From Asterias amurensis (lineage: Eukaryota > Echinodermata > Asteroidea > Forcipulatida > Asteriidae): a DNA stretch of 64,000 bases. This document shows, piece by piece, positions 22,801 to 32,600 of this stretch. The stretch covers positions 16,939,701 to 17,003,700 of the forward strand of contig NC_092662.1 of NCBI RefSeq assembly GCF_032118995.1, given 5' to 3'. Below the pieces are notes generated by a model, which was given only the letters and a program-made list of their open reading frames with translations, did no database searches and had not been told where the DNA came from. The stretch's first letter is position 1. Each line of letters opens with the position of its first letter. The position numbers were made by a program, and so were the translations under genes.

Positions 22801-24062
22801 CCAGCGACGGTGGATGGACAGTAAGTGACATTTCGGGGCCCATTATTTCACAGAGCTGCTTCAACACAAAGAAGCTAAGCATCACATAATTATGCTTACC
22901 AGAATACGGTTACCTGCAAAAATTAAGACGCTCGTGCTGTTCCCTTTAAGGTGTTCCAGAGACGTGAAAATGGCGCAACGGATTTCGAAAGAAACTTCAA
23001 CGATTATGCAGAGGGATTCGGCGGGCTTGTTGAAGACTTCTGGCTCGGCAACAACGCCCTAAAGAGCATGACTGACCCCTCGGTTGGGTCATACAAGCTT
23101 CGTATTGATATGTGGGATTGGGCAGGGAACCATAGCTACGCGGAGTACTCGGACTTCTCCATCACTGGGGATAACTTCGTACTTGGGATCGGAGAATATA
23201 GTGGAGACGCTGGTATGTAGGATAAGTTAAAAATTACCCTGTCAAAACCACGCCTATGGCTCCAAATTCGGCCGGGCTAGCTTGGCCCCGCGGTTGTTTT
23301 GGCAATTGCGCGTGCTTTGCGTACGCGCACAGGGCTTCAGACGAGAGGACGGATGGCTGAAGTCAAATCCAAAGCCGAAGCTGGGGATTCGAAAATTGCA
23401 TATGTGATACTGTGATACTATCCGACGTAGTATCACGACGTTTGATTTCATTTCTCTGGTATCGAACCCATGGATATTAAAGAAACACATTGCCTTGGAT
23501 CGGTCGAGTTGGTCTTTGAAAAGCGTTTGTAACCGTTTGTTTTAAAGACCAGCTCGACTGATCCAAGGCAAAATGTTCCTTGAAATTGACAAAATAGGGA
23601 TACCGCAAGCATTCGGGATAATTATGGTTGTTGGTAGATCGCCAGTCGCAGGTTCAGCAAGTGCCGCTCTAGTAAATTTGTCTTGTTCAACCCTCATATC
23701 AAATGATTAAAAACAAATGGTTTACACATTTTCTCCAAAAACATTTTGACAAATTTGATAAGCATGCGTTACTAATTCCCTCTTTATTTCCAGGTGATTC
23801 ACTGACCTTCCATAATGGCATGGGTTTTACGACCATAGACCATGACGTGGACGAAGCTACCGGCGGTAATTGTGCAGAGTGGCTGCACGGTGGTTGGTGG
23901 TACAACTACTGCCACCGGGCCAACCTCAACGGTCGCTACCGTGAAATAGACGCAGTTGACGGGGAGAGGGACCAAGGTATCCAGTGGGTAGCTTGGAAGG
24001 GGTTTAACTACTCACTCAAGAAGGTTGAAATGAAATTCAAGCCTTTTTACAACGACTACTGA
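19900..24062 (+). CDS. Secreted protein with two tandem fibrinogen-related (FReD) domains
   Basis: Coding exons: 19900-20052, 20445-20565, 20780-20901, 21329-21590, 22127-22405, 22693-22820, 22951-23212, 23794-24062; phases close; 531 residues. Signal peptide [19 protein letters not shown], then a short helical linker to residue 91. FReD1 (about 92-311): [70 protein letters not shown] calcium-loop type acidic cluster (235-239), [16 protein letters not shown]. FReD2 (about 313-531) repeats every block: [45 protein letters not shown] (458-462), [29 protein letters not shown]. Exon sizes repeat (122/262/279 and 128/262/269), so the second domain arose by duplication of a three-exon module. Likely a ficolin- or tenascin-like lectin of innate recognition; ligand unknown. 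Confidence 0.93.
20100..20185 (+). repeat. tRNA-headed SINE fragment (type S4)
   Basis: It has the B box GGTTCGAATCCGA and the text TCAGACCCGAGCC, similar to 55320-55460 (GGTTCGAATCCCTCATCAGAC, TGGAGCC). It lies in intron 1 of the double-FReD coding region. Cloverleaf pairing is poor, so it is not called a tRNA. Confidence 0.55.
23477..23584. mobile_element. Mini version of the palindromic TTAA element
   Basis: The left arm (TTGCCTTGGATCGGTCGAGT, AAAAGCGTTTGTAACCGTTTG) and the right arm (AAAGACCAGCTCGACTGATC) match the outer arms of 8013-8405, but the whole centre is missing. The right TTAA has become TTGA. It lies in the intron between exons 7 and 8 of FReD2. Confidence 0.75.
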
Positions 24063-24222
24063 TGAATAATAGATACAAATACTAGCCCTTGTATTATGAG
24101 ACACGTAGCATACTTTTAAAAGGATATTCCCTTTTGTTTTAGCTTTGTATGGGCTTATACTGTTGTTTTGAGAAAGACTCGACTAGGATCGAAACGTCGA
24201 ACCCCTAACAAATGTTTGCACC

Positions 24223-24228
24223 AATAAA
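24223..24228 (+). terminator. Polyadenylation signal of the double-FReD gene
   Basis: AATAAA 160 bp after the stop codon, the first canonical hexamer in the 3' direction. Confidence 0.6.
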
Positions 24229-24424
24229 TAATACTAAGGGGAAGTCGAGGTACTTAATTTTTTCTCTAATGTATCAATTGAACGCAATTCTGATACACCA
24301 TTTGATTCTTCATACGTAGAGTATAAGAACATTGCGTTTGTTGTCATTTTTGTCGGTTTCCCCTGCTTCACAATTCTCATCACGCTCTCTTGCATCCACC
24401 CCTGCTTCATTTTAATGGGAGACT

Positions 24425-24910
24425 TTGGAACGCTAGGTGGCAGCAGACTTACCGGGTAAATTTCACAGACTCTGTGTGCGTTCGTTTACCTTCCCCGGGT
24501 CGACCCCGATGTGGGCGTTTTTTTTTCCCAGGACGAACGTGTGCAGATAATTACCCACATTCGTCCTGGAAAAAAAACCGCCACACACCGGGGTCGACCC
24601 AGGGAAGCTAAACGAACGCACCCATAAAGAACCCACGTCTGTGGTAAATTTCCATTGTTTATGTTGCTCTGAGCATGCGGAAATGTCCAAGACCCATAGA
24701 CCTTTTCGCAAATACCATTGCGCAAGCACAGACTGTTGAATGAGGTGCATTGTGGGATAGATATGGATCAAATTCGATCAAATTTGATCACCAGCTAGAC
24801 CACAATGTACCTAATTCCAAGCTTTACGCGCGTGCCCCAGTAATAATTGCGAAAAGGTCTATGGACCGGATATACATGTTAAGTCTGCTGCCACCTCTTG
24901 TCACAAAAGT
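24425..24910. repeat. Nested inverted repeats between the two FReD genes
   Basis: An outer pair: AGGTGGCAGCAGACTT (about 24431-24446) against AAGTCTGCTGCCACCT (about 24880-24896). An inner long hairpin: TTCCCCGGGTCGACCCCG near 24491 with the flanking CGTTCGTTTA, against the complement at about 24590-24621. A third pair: AGACCTTTTCGCAA (about 24697) against TTGCGAAAAGGTCT (about 24847). A fragment with the same outer end is at 10279-10312. This looks like foldback elements nested in or beside each other. Confidence 0.7.
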
Positions 24911-25868
24911 ACCCCATTGTGCCAATGAGATGTAGGTGCCAAATGGTTCTATCTGAATAATTGCCAGACATGGGACTTAATTGTGTTATTACTTTGTTTT
25001 CGTATAATTACGTTTTGAACTGTGATATTTTGTCAAAAACATTTGGAACAATAATAAAGAACAGAAAATAAATAATATATAATAATGTTTGGTCTGATTC
25101 ATCTTGTCAATTTTTTTTTTTAAGGCAAAGGTAAAAATAAATTACTTGTAATTGATTTATTCAATAGAGCTTAACAACACAAATAGTCAAATCTTCATAA
25201 ATATGATAATAAGACCAGGGTTTATTAGGTATGCGGTGGGGGTCGGGGTGGGGGGTGTCAACGCGCATTATGTCAGCCCATCCCTTCGCCTTCGGATGAC
25301 GGCCTTGGACCACGCAATGGAAATTGCCTGTCCGGGGTAAACGGTTGGGGGCGCCCTGCAGGGTAAATCATCAACATTTCTACTGATAACTCAAAACAAA
25401 ACGGAGGCGAGATCGTAATAATATTTTGCTATCAAACCGATAAGGTTAGTTTACTGCCTCAAGTTTAAATTTTAAATCTTTAAGATTATGAAATTAATAT
25501 CCGATTGCCGAAAAGAAGTAGTCACCAGTAGTCTTAAAACCACCATCTCCATAATGAACAACCACTGGAAACTGCCTTTTTGACATGAGATGCTGTTCTC
25601 CGGAGATTCTGGTCGCCCCCCCCCTATCCCCAACCCTTACGGCAAATAATGTGATACAAACCCTTTTCTGATAGCGCCCTCTTTTGAGTCCTCCTCCTTC
25701 AGCTCATGTTAATTTCCCATGTTAATCGGCTACACTCATTCTCAGTCAATGGAAAACAAACATTATTTTGTTTCAATTATCAATCATGTAAAATAATTGT
25801 TCACTTGAATTATTGAAATAATTTGCATGTGCTTAAATTGAGATGAATCCATCAAATACATCTTGTAC
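24911..25868. other. Intergenic remainder between the convergent FReD genes
   Basis: No exon or named repeat was recognised. It includes a G-rich patch near 25228-25258 and a C-run near 25615. The 3'UTR of the minus-strand FReD gene should lie here; no close AATAAA on the minus strand was found. Confidence 0.5.
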
Positions 25869-28164
25869 TTATTGAAGAATCTCCGGCTCTCTGCGCAGTT
25901 TCATCTCTGTTCCCTTGAGGGAATACTGCCTTGGTTCCCTACCATGCCCGGTGTACGTAGTCCAGGACACCCCCTGGTCAGTCCCTGGTGTGAAGGCCCC
26001 GTAGGGTCCGCCTCGCTGGAGATATGGGCCGTTAGGGTTGGCTGTGTGGCAGTAGTTGAACCAGAAGCCACCCCTCATCCATTCAGCACAGTTACCGCCT
26101 GATGCCTCGTCGTTGTCCCGGTCGATAGTGGTGAAGTCCATGCCTGTTTGATATGCCAATCCATCCCCTATGTAAAATACAGATGGAAGATAATTTATAG
26201 TTACGGTCGGCCATTGAGTTCTTGTTTTCGATTGGCACCCTGAGTTCTTGCTGCATCGGCTGATAGACCATCGGCCACCAAGCTCCTAGCCCTTTTCGAA
26301 ACCACGGCTTCAGCTTTGGATTCAACGCGCCAAGCCATCCTGAGCCGAATGTTGAGCCGAAATCGTGGTTTCGAAAAGGGCCTACATACTGAAAATAATT
26401 TACCTGCTGTCGATGACTCGTCAAAGTCCTCAGCGGTCAGAGTGTAAAGATTTCCAGTTACGGTGAATGTGTTATACTTTGAGAATGCTTTCAAATCAGC
26501 CCAGTCGGTGATTTCAGCCCGCAGCACAACGTTCCCGCCCATACTTTCAAGAGACTTCTTAGGCTTAGTAAGGATTCGCAGGTTGTTGTTACCCAGCCAG
26601 AACTCATTGCTTAGATTACCGAAGCCCTGGGCATACTCGTCCCATGTTTTCTCGAATGATTGAAGCCCATCCCGACGACGCTGAAAAACCTTGAGAAGAA
26701 AGCACAGAAATAAATACATTTCCCTTGTAAGAATAACATAGAAGACGAAACCATCATCAGTAGGGTAGATGTTTAGACACGGTTTTAAAAATGATCTAGA
26801 ATAAGGACACTTCAAAAATTGTTGTCTTTTCACACAAGTCATATTATTGTAAACATTTTAACAAACTTGCTACAGTTTTAGCAAGCTTGTGGCCAGTGCT
26901 TTTAAATTGCTCTGGCGTGAGTAGGGGGCTTTGGTCTCAATATCTTACAACCATCTCTGCTGCTACATATTAAAGACTTTTTCTAACGGCGAGCCGTTCT
27001 TCTACTCTTTGAAAGTCCATAAAACAATGTTTCCCCTCTTCTAATTCGTAAAACAAAAAACCAGACCAGAACATTCTGAATATTGTAAACACTAGGTCAC
27101 ATTGACCCTGATTCGCTCACAGGGAAACTGAACCATTTCAAAGTCAGGCTGACCCCGGAAGTGGTTAAAAAAAAAACTCGGATTTTGCGTCAGTGTGACA
27201 AACTTCTGGGTCATATTGACACAGATTATGGGTTGTACTGACGCAGATGTCAGCTGAGCCTGACGGGACCCAGATCTGATCAGTATGACCTCTAAGTTTT
27301 TTTTTAAGGAGGTAGTTGATGGGGGGGGGGGGCAGTGAAGGGGGAGATGATGGGTAGATGTCTATACATACAATCCAGCCTCCACCATCTGTGACTTGGT
27401 CGCAGTACACCTTCATTGGTTCCATTACTTCGGGATATTCTGGGTAGATGTCGTACACGCCACTCTCTCTGAAGCCCTCGCTCAATAGAGATTGACAATC
27501 TGGGGGAAAACAGTTTCCATTTTGTAATAATCTGTCCGGGGATAAAGTATTTTACAATGTATTTTATTTGTAAATATTCATAAATTACTGTTAACATAAC
27601 ATGCATTTGTTATTATTGAAAGTAATGCAATTTGAACATATATTTATGAAACTTGCGCACAAAAAATTAACTTGTGCTCAACCCCTGCGAAACATTCACT
27701 GCGAGGGCAGGCCTGTGACGTCAATATTCGCGTCGTATCGCAATCGCATTCGCAAAAAGTATGAACCGGGCTTTAAGGAAACCAGAAACTGACCAAATCG
27801 GACACTTAACTTATCAAAACAAAACAATGACTGTAGAGATAATAAAATGTTGTATACTTTTGTAGTAAACGGTAGTTGCGGGTTCGGGTTCGGGTTCGAG
27901 TTCCTCTGATTCGGACCCGGACTCTGATTCCAGTAGCTCCACAATAGCCTCCAGTTTGACTTGCACGCGACTCAGTGCCTTCTGTCTCTCTTCAGCCTTG
28001 GTGTACTGGGCAACCTTCACGGCATTCTCAATCAGACTTAGCACTCCCTGTGATATCTTATTCTCCTTCAACTGATGCTCGTGGGAAGAGCCGCCCTTCT
28101 CTTGTTCATGTCCACCGTGAAGGCCGACGACGCATGCAAACAATACCAGCAGTGCGTACTTCAT
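25869..28164 (-). CDS. Secreted single fibrinogen-related (FReD) domain protein
   Basis: Exons in transcript order: 27858-28164, 27372-27499, 26404-26689, 25869-26167; in phase; 339 residues. The ATG at 28164 opens the signal peptide MKYALLVLFACVVGLHGG. A helical stretch (IENAVKVAQYTKAEERQKAL) and an acidic linker of Glu, Ser and Pro (ESGSESEELEPEPEP) precede the FReD (from Cys104). Blocks: SGVYDIYPEYPEVMEPMKVY, CDQVTDGGGW, VFQRRRDGLQSFEKTWDEY, FWLGNNNLRIL, DRDNDEASGGNCAEW, FNYCHTANPNGPY, QYSLKGTEMKLRR. It is a paralogue of the plus-strand double-FReD gene: same exon phases and IENA-K-V helix, but the first two coding exons are fused here. The core exon is 24 nt longer (286 against 262). The last exon has an extra loop (QRGGPYGAFTPG, GHGREPR). 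Likely a secreted lectin; ligand unknown. Confidence 0.92.
26270..26385. repeat. Foldback fragment in FReD intron 3
   Basis: CCTTTTCGAAACCACGGCTT near 26290 and its approximate complement CGTGGTTTCGAAAAGGGCC near 26364-26382 form an inverted repeat. The middle contains TTTGGATTCAACGCGCCAAG, related to pieces at 6955-7080 and 23305-23400. Confidence 0.55.
27321..27332. repeat. Poly-G run beside an exon
   Basis: Twelve consecutive G, about 40 bp from the donor of FReD exon 2 (minus-strand gene). On the transcribed strand it is a C-run in the intron. Confidence 0.9.
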
Positions 28165-28289
28165 ACTGTGTTCGTACACTTTGATTTGTTGAGAAAATCT
28201 GTAAACAAATCTGCAGTGGAGAAATAACCGATAAGTTATAAAACAATGGAAAGAAAGAAATATTTTGTAAAACTGAAATTAGGGAGGTT

Positions 28290-28560
28290 TAGCTGCACGT
28301 TCCGCGTCAAAAAATGTCGTTAAAATCTCGCATTTTTAGCATACGTGAAGTTACTATTAATTTTCACGTCAGGTACGGACGTGTGTGCGCGCGCAGACGT
28401 CATACGTGAGAGCATAAAGTAAGCCCAAAGTGGCGACGTCACGCGAAACAACATGACTTTTTGACGTTCACATCAAAGAGTTATATAACTCTATGTGTTC
28501 ACGTTCACGTATTTGCTCGCGTGACGTCACGTTCAGCTACAACTCGCTTTTATATAAATT
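28290..28560 (-). promoter_or_regulatory. CRE-rich inverted repeat and TATA candidate upstream of the minus FReD gene
   Basis: An imperfect foldback (AGCTGCACGTTC on the left, complement GAACGTGACG side on the right; TACGTGAA against TTCACGTA inside). It carries several CRE-like cores (GACGTCATACG, GACGTCACGCG, GTGACGTCACG). TATATAAAAG reads on the minus strand at about 28550-28559. The minus-strand coding exon is preceded by an acceptor (TTTACAG ending at about 28187), so an untranslated first exon upstream is expected. The element could supply the promoter, or this may be coincidence. Confidence 0.4.
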
Positions 28561-29532
28561 TTACACCGTGATTTCCACTGCGAAACGCAAACAGGTGCAG
28601 CAGGGTATTGCTGATAACAGGCACGGTGCCTACATGCTCTTTTAGAGTTTTGAAACATTCATTATAGATTTTCAAACTAAGGGAAGTGCAAAATGTTTGC
28701 AGAAAAAACCCTGTTGCGTCTTAAATTCATTTCAACTCGATTCACTTCAATTCAATTCAATTCAGACGCATATTTAAACAGTTCTATGACAAATAACGAC
28801 AAGTGCGCATGTAATTATCTTCATTGTCCTATGTTTATTTTTACAAGACGAGAGCGAAGACCGTCAACTTACCTTGTCAGAGTACCTAACTGCGAATGTG
28901 GATTTCAGACTGTATCATGTTCCCATGATGAATATTCCTTATCTTTTAACAACGTGATCTCGAAAACACAGAGTCAATATTGTAAGAGTCAAAGTGTAAT
29001 TGTTGCTGTTTTATCTTGTTTTTTGGCAAATAGCTCTTGATCCTTGAATCTGTACTTAATATAATTATATGTTATCTCCACCAAACGGGCTACCGCAAAA
29101 GACCTTGTTCTCTGCTGAAACTATGCACTAATACAAGCATTCACTTTAGCGCAGTGTTATCTAAAAATGCTGCAGATTGATCTTTGTAAGAGAAATGTAT
29201 ACGTTTATAATAGACATTGACATGCATCACTCTCCAACCAGCGACCTCATTTCCTTCATTTAAAAATGGACACTCAATAAGTGACCAAAGGCTGCATGCA
29301 AGATTTAAAGATCCACAGTTTAGTTAAAGCATGTCAATTGTTTCTGTTATTGTTTTCCTTGAATGTTTTAATCTTTAAATCAGCTCTAGACTAGTGCCCT
29401 TCTGGACTTTATCTCCAAAGCGACAGCCGCAAAAGACCCGTCCCTGATCCATTGTTTACATAGTAATGTTAGACAGAATGGTACAAACTCTCCATATTTC
29501 AGTGTGGTGTTGTCCCCTGGCTGGCATAGTTA
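28561..29532. other. Intergenic space between the minus FReD gene and ABHD16A
   Basis: Divergent upstream region of the two genes. No exon, CpG island or known repeat was recognised. Frames such as 28693-29040 lack codon bias or family resemblance. Confidence 0.5.
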
Positions 29533-29559
29533 CCCCCCCCCCCCCCCAAAAAAAAAAAA
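29533..29559. repeat. C15-A12 homopolymer junction upstream of ABHD16A
   Basis: Fifteen C followed directly by twelve A, 80 bp before the ABHD16A start codon. A similar A-then-C junction is at 18798-18833. It is likely length-variable and may be part of the core promoter or 5'UTR. Confidence 0.85.
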
Positions 29560-29638
29560 CACCCCGCCCGCCCCGCCCCTACCCTCGAAGAGCGCCCCCA
29601 AGCGGCAAAAAGTATGTGTAAATAATTCATTGGAAATC

Positions 29639-32600
29639 ATGGCCGCTTCCCTTCGACGGTGTATTTTTGGTCCTCAGCTGTATAGATTGCACACTTACGG
29701 CGAAACCCAGGTGAGAAATAACAAGAAATCTGCAGCATTGTGATTAGATTTTATACGTTTGTATGTCTGTATTGAAAATCCGATGATCGGTGCAATGCGA
29801 TCTCTCCCTCCCGCCCTTTTTTTACCATCACAAAAAGTCAACACAGGTAGACAGGGACAGTCACAAATGATGCCATTTATTTCATGATTTTGTTTGTTTG
29901 TTATTTGTTTAGATTATTTTCCGTCAATAAATACTTTATGAAATCAGTGGTGGGCAGGATTCGAACCTACAGCCTTGTGATTGCAAATCATGCAGTCTAA
30001 CATCAGGACCATGATGGGCAATTGGGCTAACAATACATCAATTCAATACACAAAATAAATGATGAATGTTTATGTATTTTTGTATGGTTGATCAATTGCT
30101 TCCTCCGGCTCCGCCCATCGTAGAAACAGGTCCGAGTAACTGACAGTGAATAGACTTTTCTTATTCTGTTCCTTTGCAGGGTCATGAATACCAACCCAAC
30201 ATTTTGGAGCGGCAGGGCAACAATGTTGTCAGGATTGTAAGTACATTAGTTTTGGAGGTCTTGAGGCTGGCCTCAGCCTCGAGACTGACTTCTGGCACCC
30301 AAGGCCTCAGCCGTGTTGTGTAATGCCTCGGCCCTGGCCTAAGCACCCTCTGGACTCGAAGAATAAGCCGAGGCCCGTCTCAGGCCACCAGTTTTGCTCA
30401 ATATTTTCCCACTATTTTTGCTTTAAAAACTGAAGTGAACACTGCAGTGTTGTTTACAAATCTATCGCCACTGGAACTGTTTATCATAATATTGTTGGAC
30501 AATGACAACAGATCCCCCACAATCAATTAAGATGGTGTAACAAAACTATTGTTACATGCTGTTTAGAGATCATTATTTTATAATCAATTTATTGTTTTTT
30601 TTTCAACAGATAACATTCTGCTGGTCATTTTCATACTACAGCTCCCCGGTATTGCTGGCATATCTGTACCGAAGAAGTAAGTTCTCAAATTATCAGACCA
30701 ATCAGTTGAAACCCCTTGCAATATTCACTACCGGGTAGACCTATCCGCAAAAAAAATATTACCTATTGGAAGTCGCCTAACCCATTCATCAATTGAGAGG
30801 GCAAGGCCATTTTCATTTGACAAAGACACTTCCATTGGAAAATCTTAAGGACTGTGGGAAACTTTTAAAGTGGGAACCAAGTCCAAGACAAGGGGCAACA
30901 GAAGCCATCTTATAATTCAAGGCCTGGAACATGATTTCTTATCCTGGGTTATAGACAGTTCAATATAAAACATTTGTTTGCAGATTATTTCACCTATGAG
31001 GGACTAACTGGTATCGGCAAGCTGATAGGATTCGCACTTCCTGCATTGGCTTTGGCCATGTGCATGCGAGGTAAGTCAGTTGGATTGTTTTCATTTTTTT
31101 TGCCAAACACACAAGACCTGAAAGCCCACTTCAAGGTGTGCGCTACAATATTTCCAGGGGCCGTTACCACCTACTCCTGGGGCTGAAACAGGGTTACCCC
31201 CTTTACAGTCCATATACGGATGTAGGCTTGGGTATCGTCCATCAGAAGCCTGTCTTTTAGAGCAGAAAGCATTACCTCCCCAACTTTATGAAGCAATCAT
31301 GGTTAAGTGTCTTGCTCAAGGAAACAAGTGTCATGACTGGGACACAAACCCACACTCTACTGATCAAACATCAGAGCTTGAATCTGATGCTCTTAACCGC
31401 TAGGCCATAACAGGCCACGGATTACTGTATTAACTGTGTGTTCACCAATTCACCAATGTGTGTCACTCAGTTCTTTCCCCCGAGTCCTGCGAAACCATTT
31501 TACAGGCTTTTTACTTGGGTGGGATTCGAACCCATGAGCTTAGCCATTCTTGAGCATCAGGGCCCAATTTCATGCCTCTGCTTACCATGTAATTCTGAGC
31601 TTACACCCCATAGAATGATGTGCACTACAGAGCTCTGTCAGTACAGAATTCTATGCTAAGCAGAGCTAGAAATTGGACCAAGATGCTTTACCATTAGGCC
31701 TCCGAGTTTGCTTGTTAGCTTCAATCCAATTTAATTGATTTTCGTTATGTCTTATATTTTATAAGGATTTGGCAGATACACGAATAGTGAGTACTGCTCC
31801 TTCTTGGCGATACTTGAAGATGCTAAAGAAAAGAACAGCAATGAACTGAAGGTAGGTTTAAGAAGGCAATAAATGCTGAAATATTTACTTTTTCCTACTG
31901 TCTGACTATTTAGTATCACTCACTTCAGTTTTGAATGATATAAACTACGTCAGCCTCCAATATACATCTGTCTTGCACCTGTTGTTGAATGTATTTGTCG
32001 GATCTGCCACAATGCTCATCTGTTCTTCTTTTTTTAATCTCGGATATTTGTTTTGTAGAATAAGCTTCAGTACTATGACTTTGAGTTCAGTCACTGGCCA
32101 CCAGATTTCAAATGGAGCGACGTCAACAGGTATTCATTCATTTCATTTCATTTTATTAGTATCGCATTTCGTGGCCCACAGGCCAAAGTGGACGAGATTT
32201 ACATGTTTATAACCAAGCCTTGATTTCAACTTTGCGGTACTTACTGGTGCTCCACAAACAATGATTTGAGAAATTGGGAGACCGCCATCACAGGGCTTGA
32301 AATTGTTGTGTTAGTGCCAAAACGTGTTGCCCAAAGTAGTACCACATTACACGCAAGTTTGAAGTTCTCAAAACATTGTATCTCCCTTAAATTGATGGAT
32401 GAACAGACAAAACTAGGCATACAACCTTTTTTTGCATGGAGACTTTTCTTGCAAAATTTAAAAAAATTGAAAAATGAGAGACAACTATTTTACACTGACC
32501 AACGTAATTTACCTTTAACTGTCTTATTGCCTTATTATATTTGTAGTGATTCAAGTAAAGTGAAACCATCGGTTGGTAGCTTCACCTCATCAAAAATCAA

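Noticed and set aside
26201-26842. 213-codon minus-strand frame as an intronless protein
   Set aside because: It contains FReD exon 3 (26404-26689) with intron read-through at both sides; splice sites and phases fit the spliced model.
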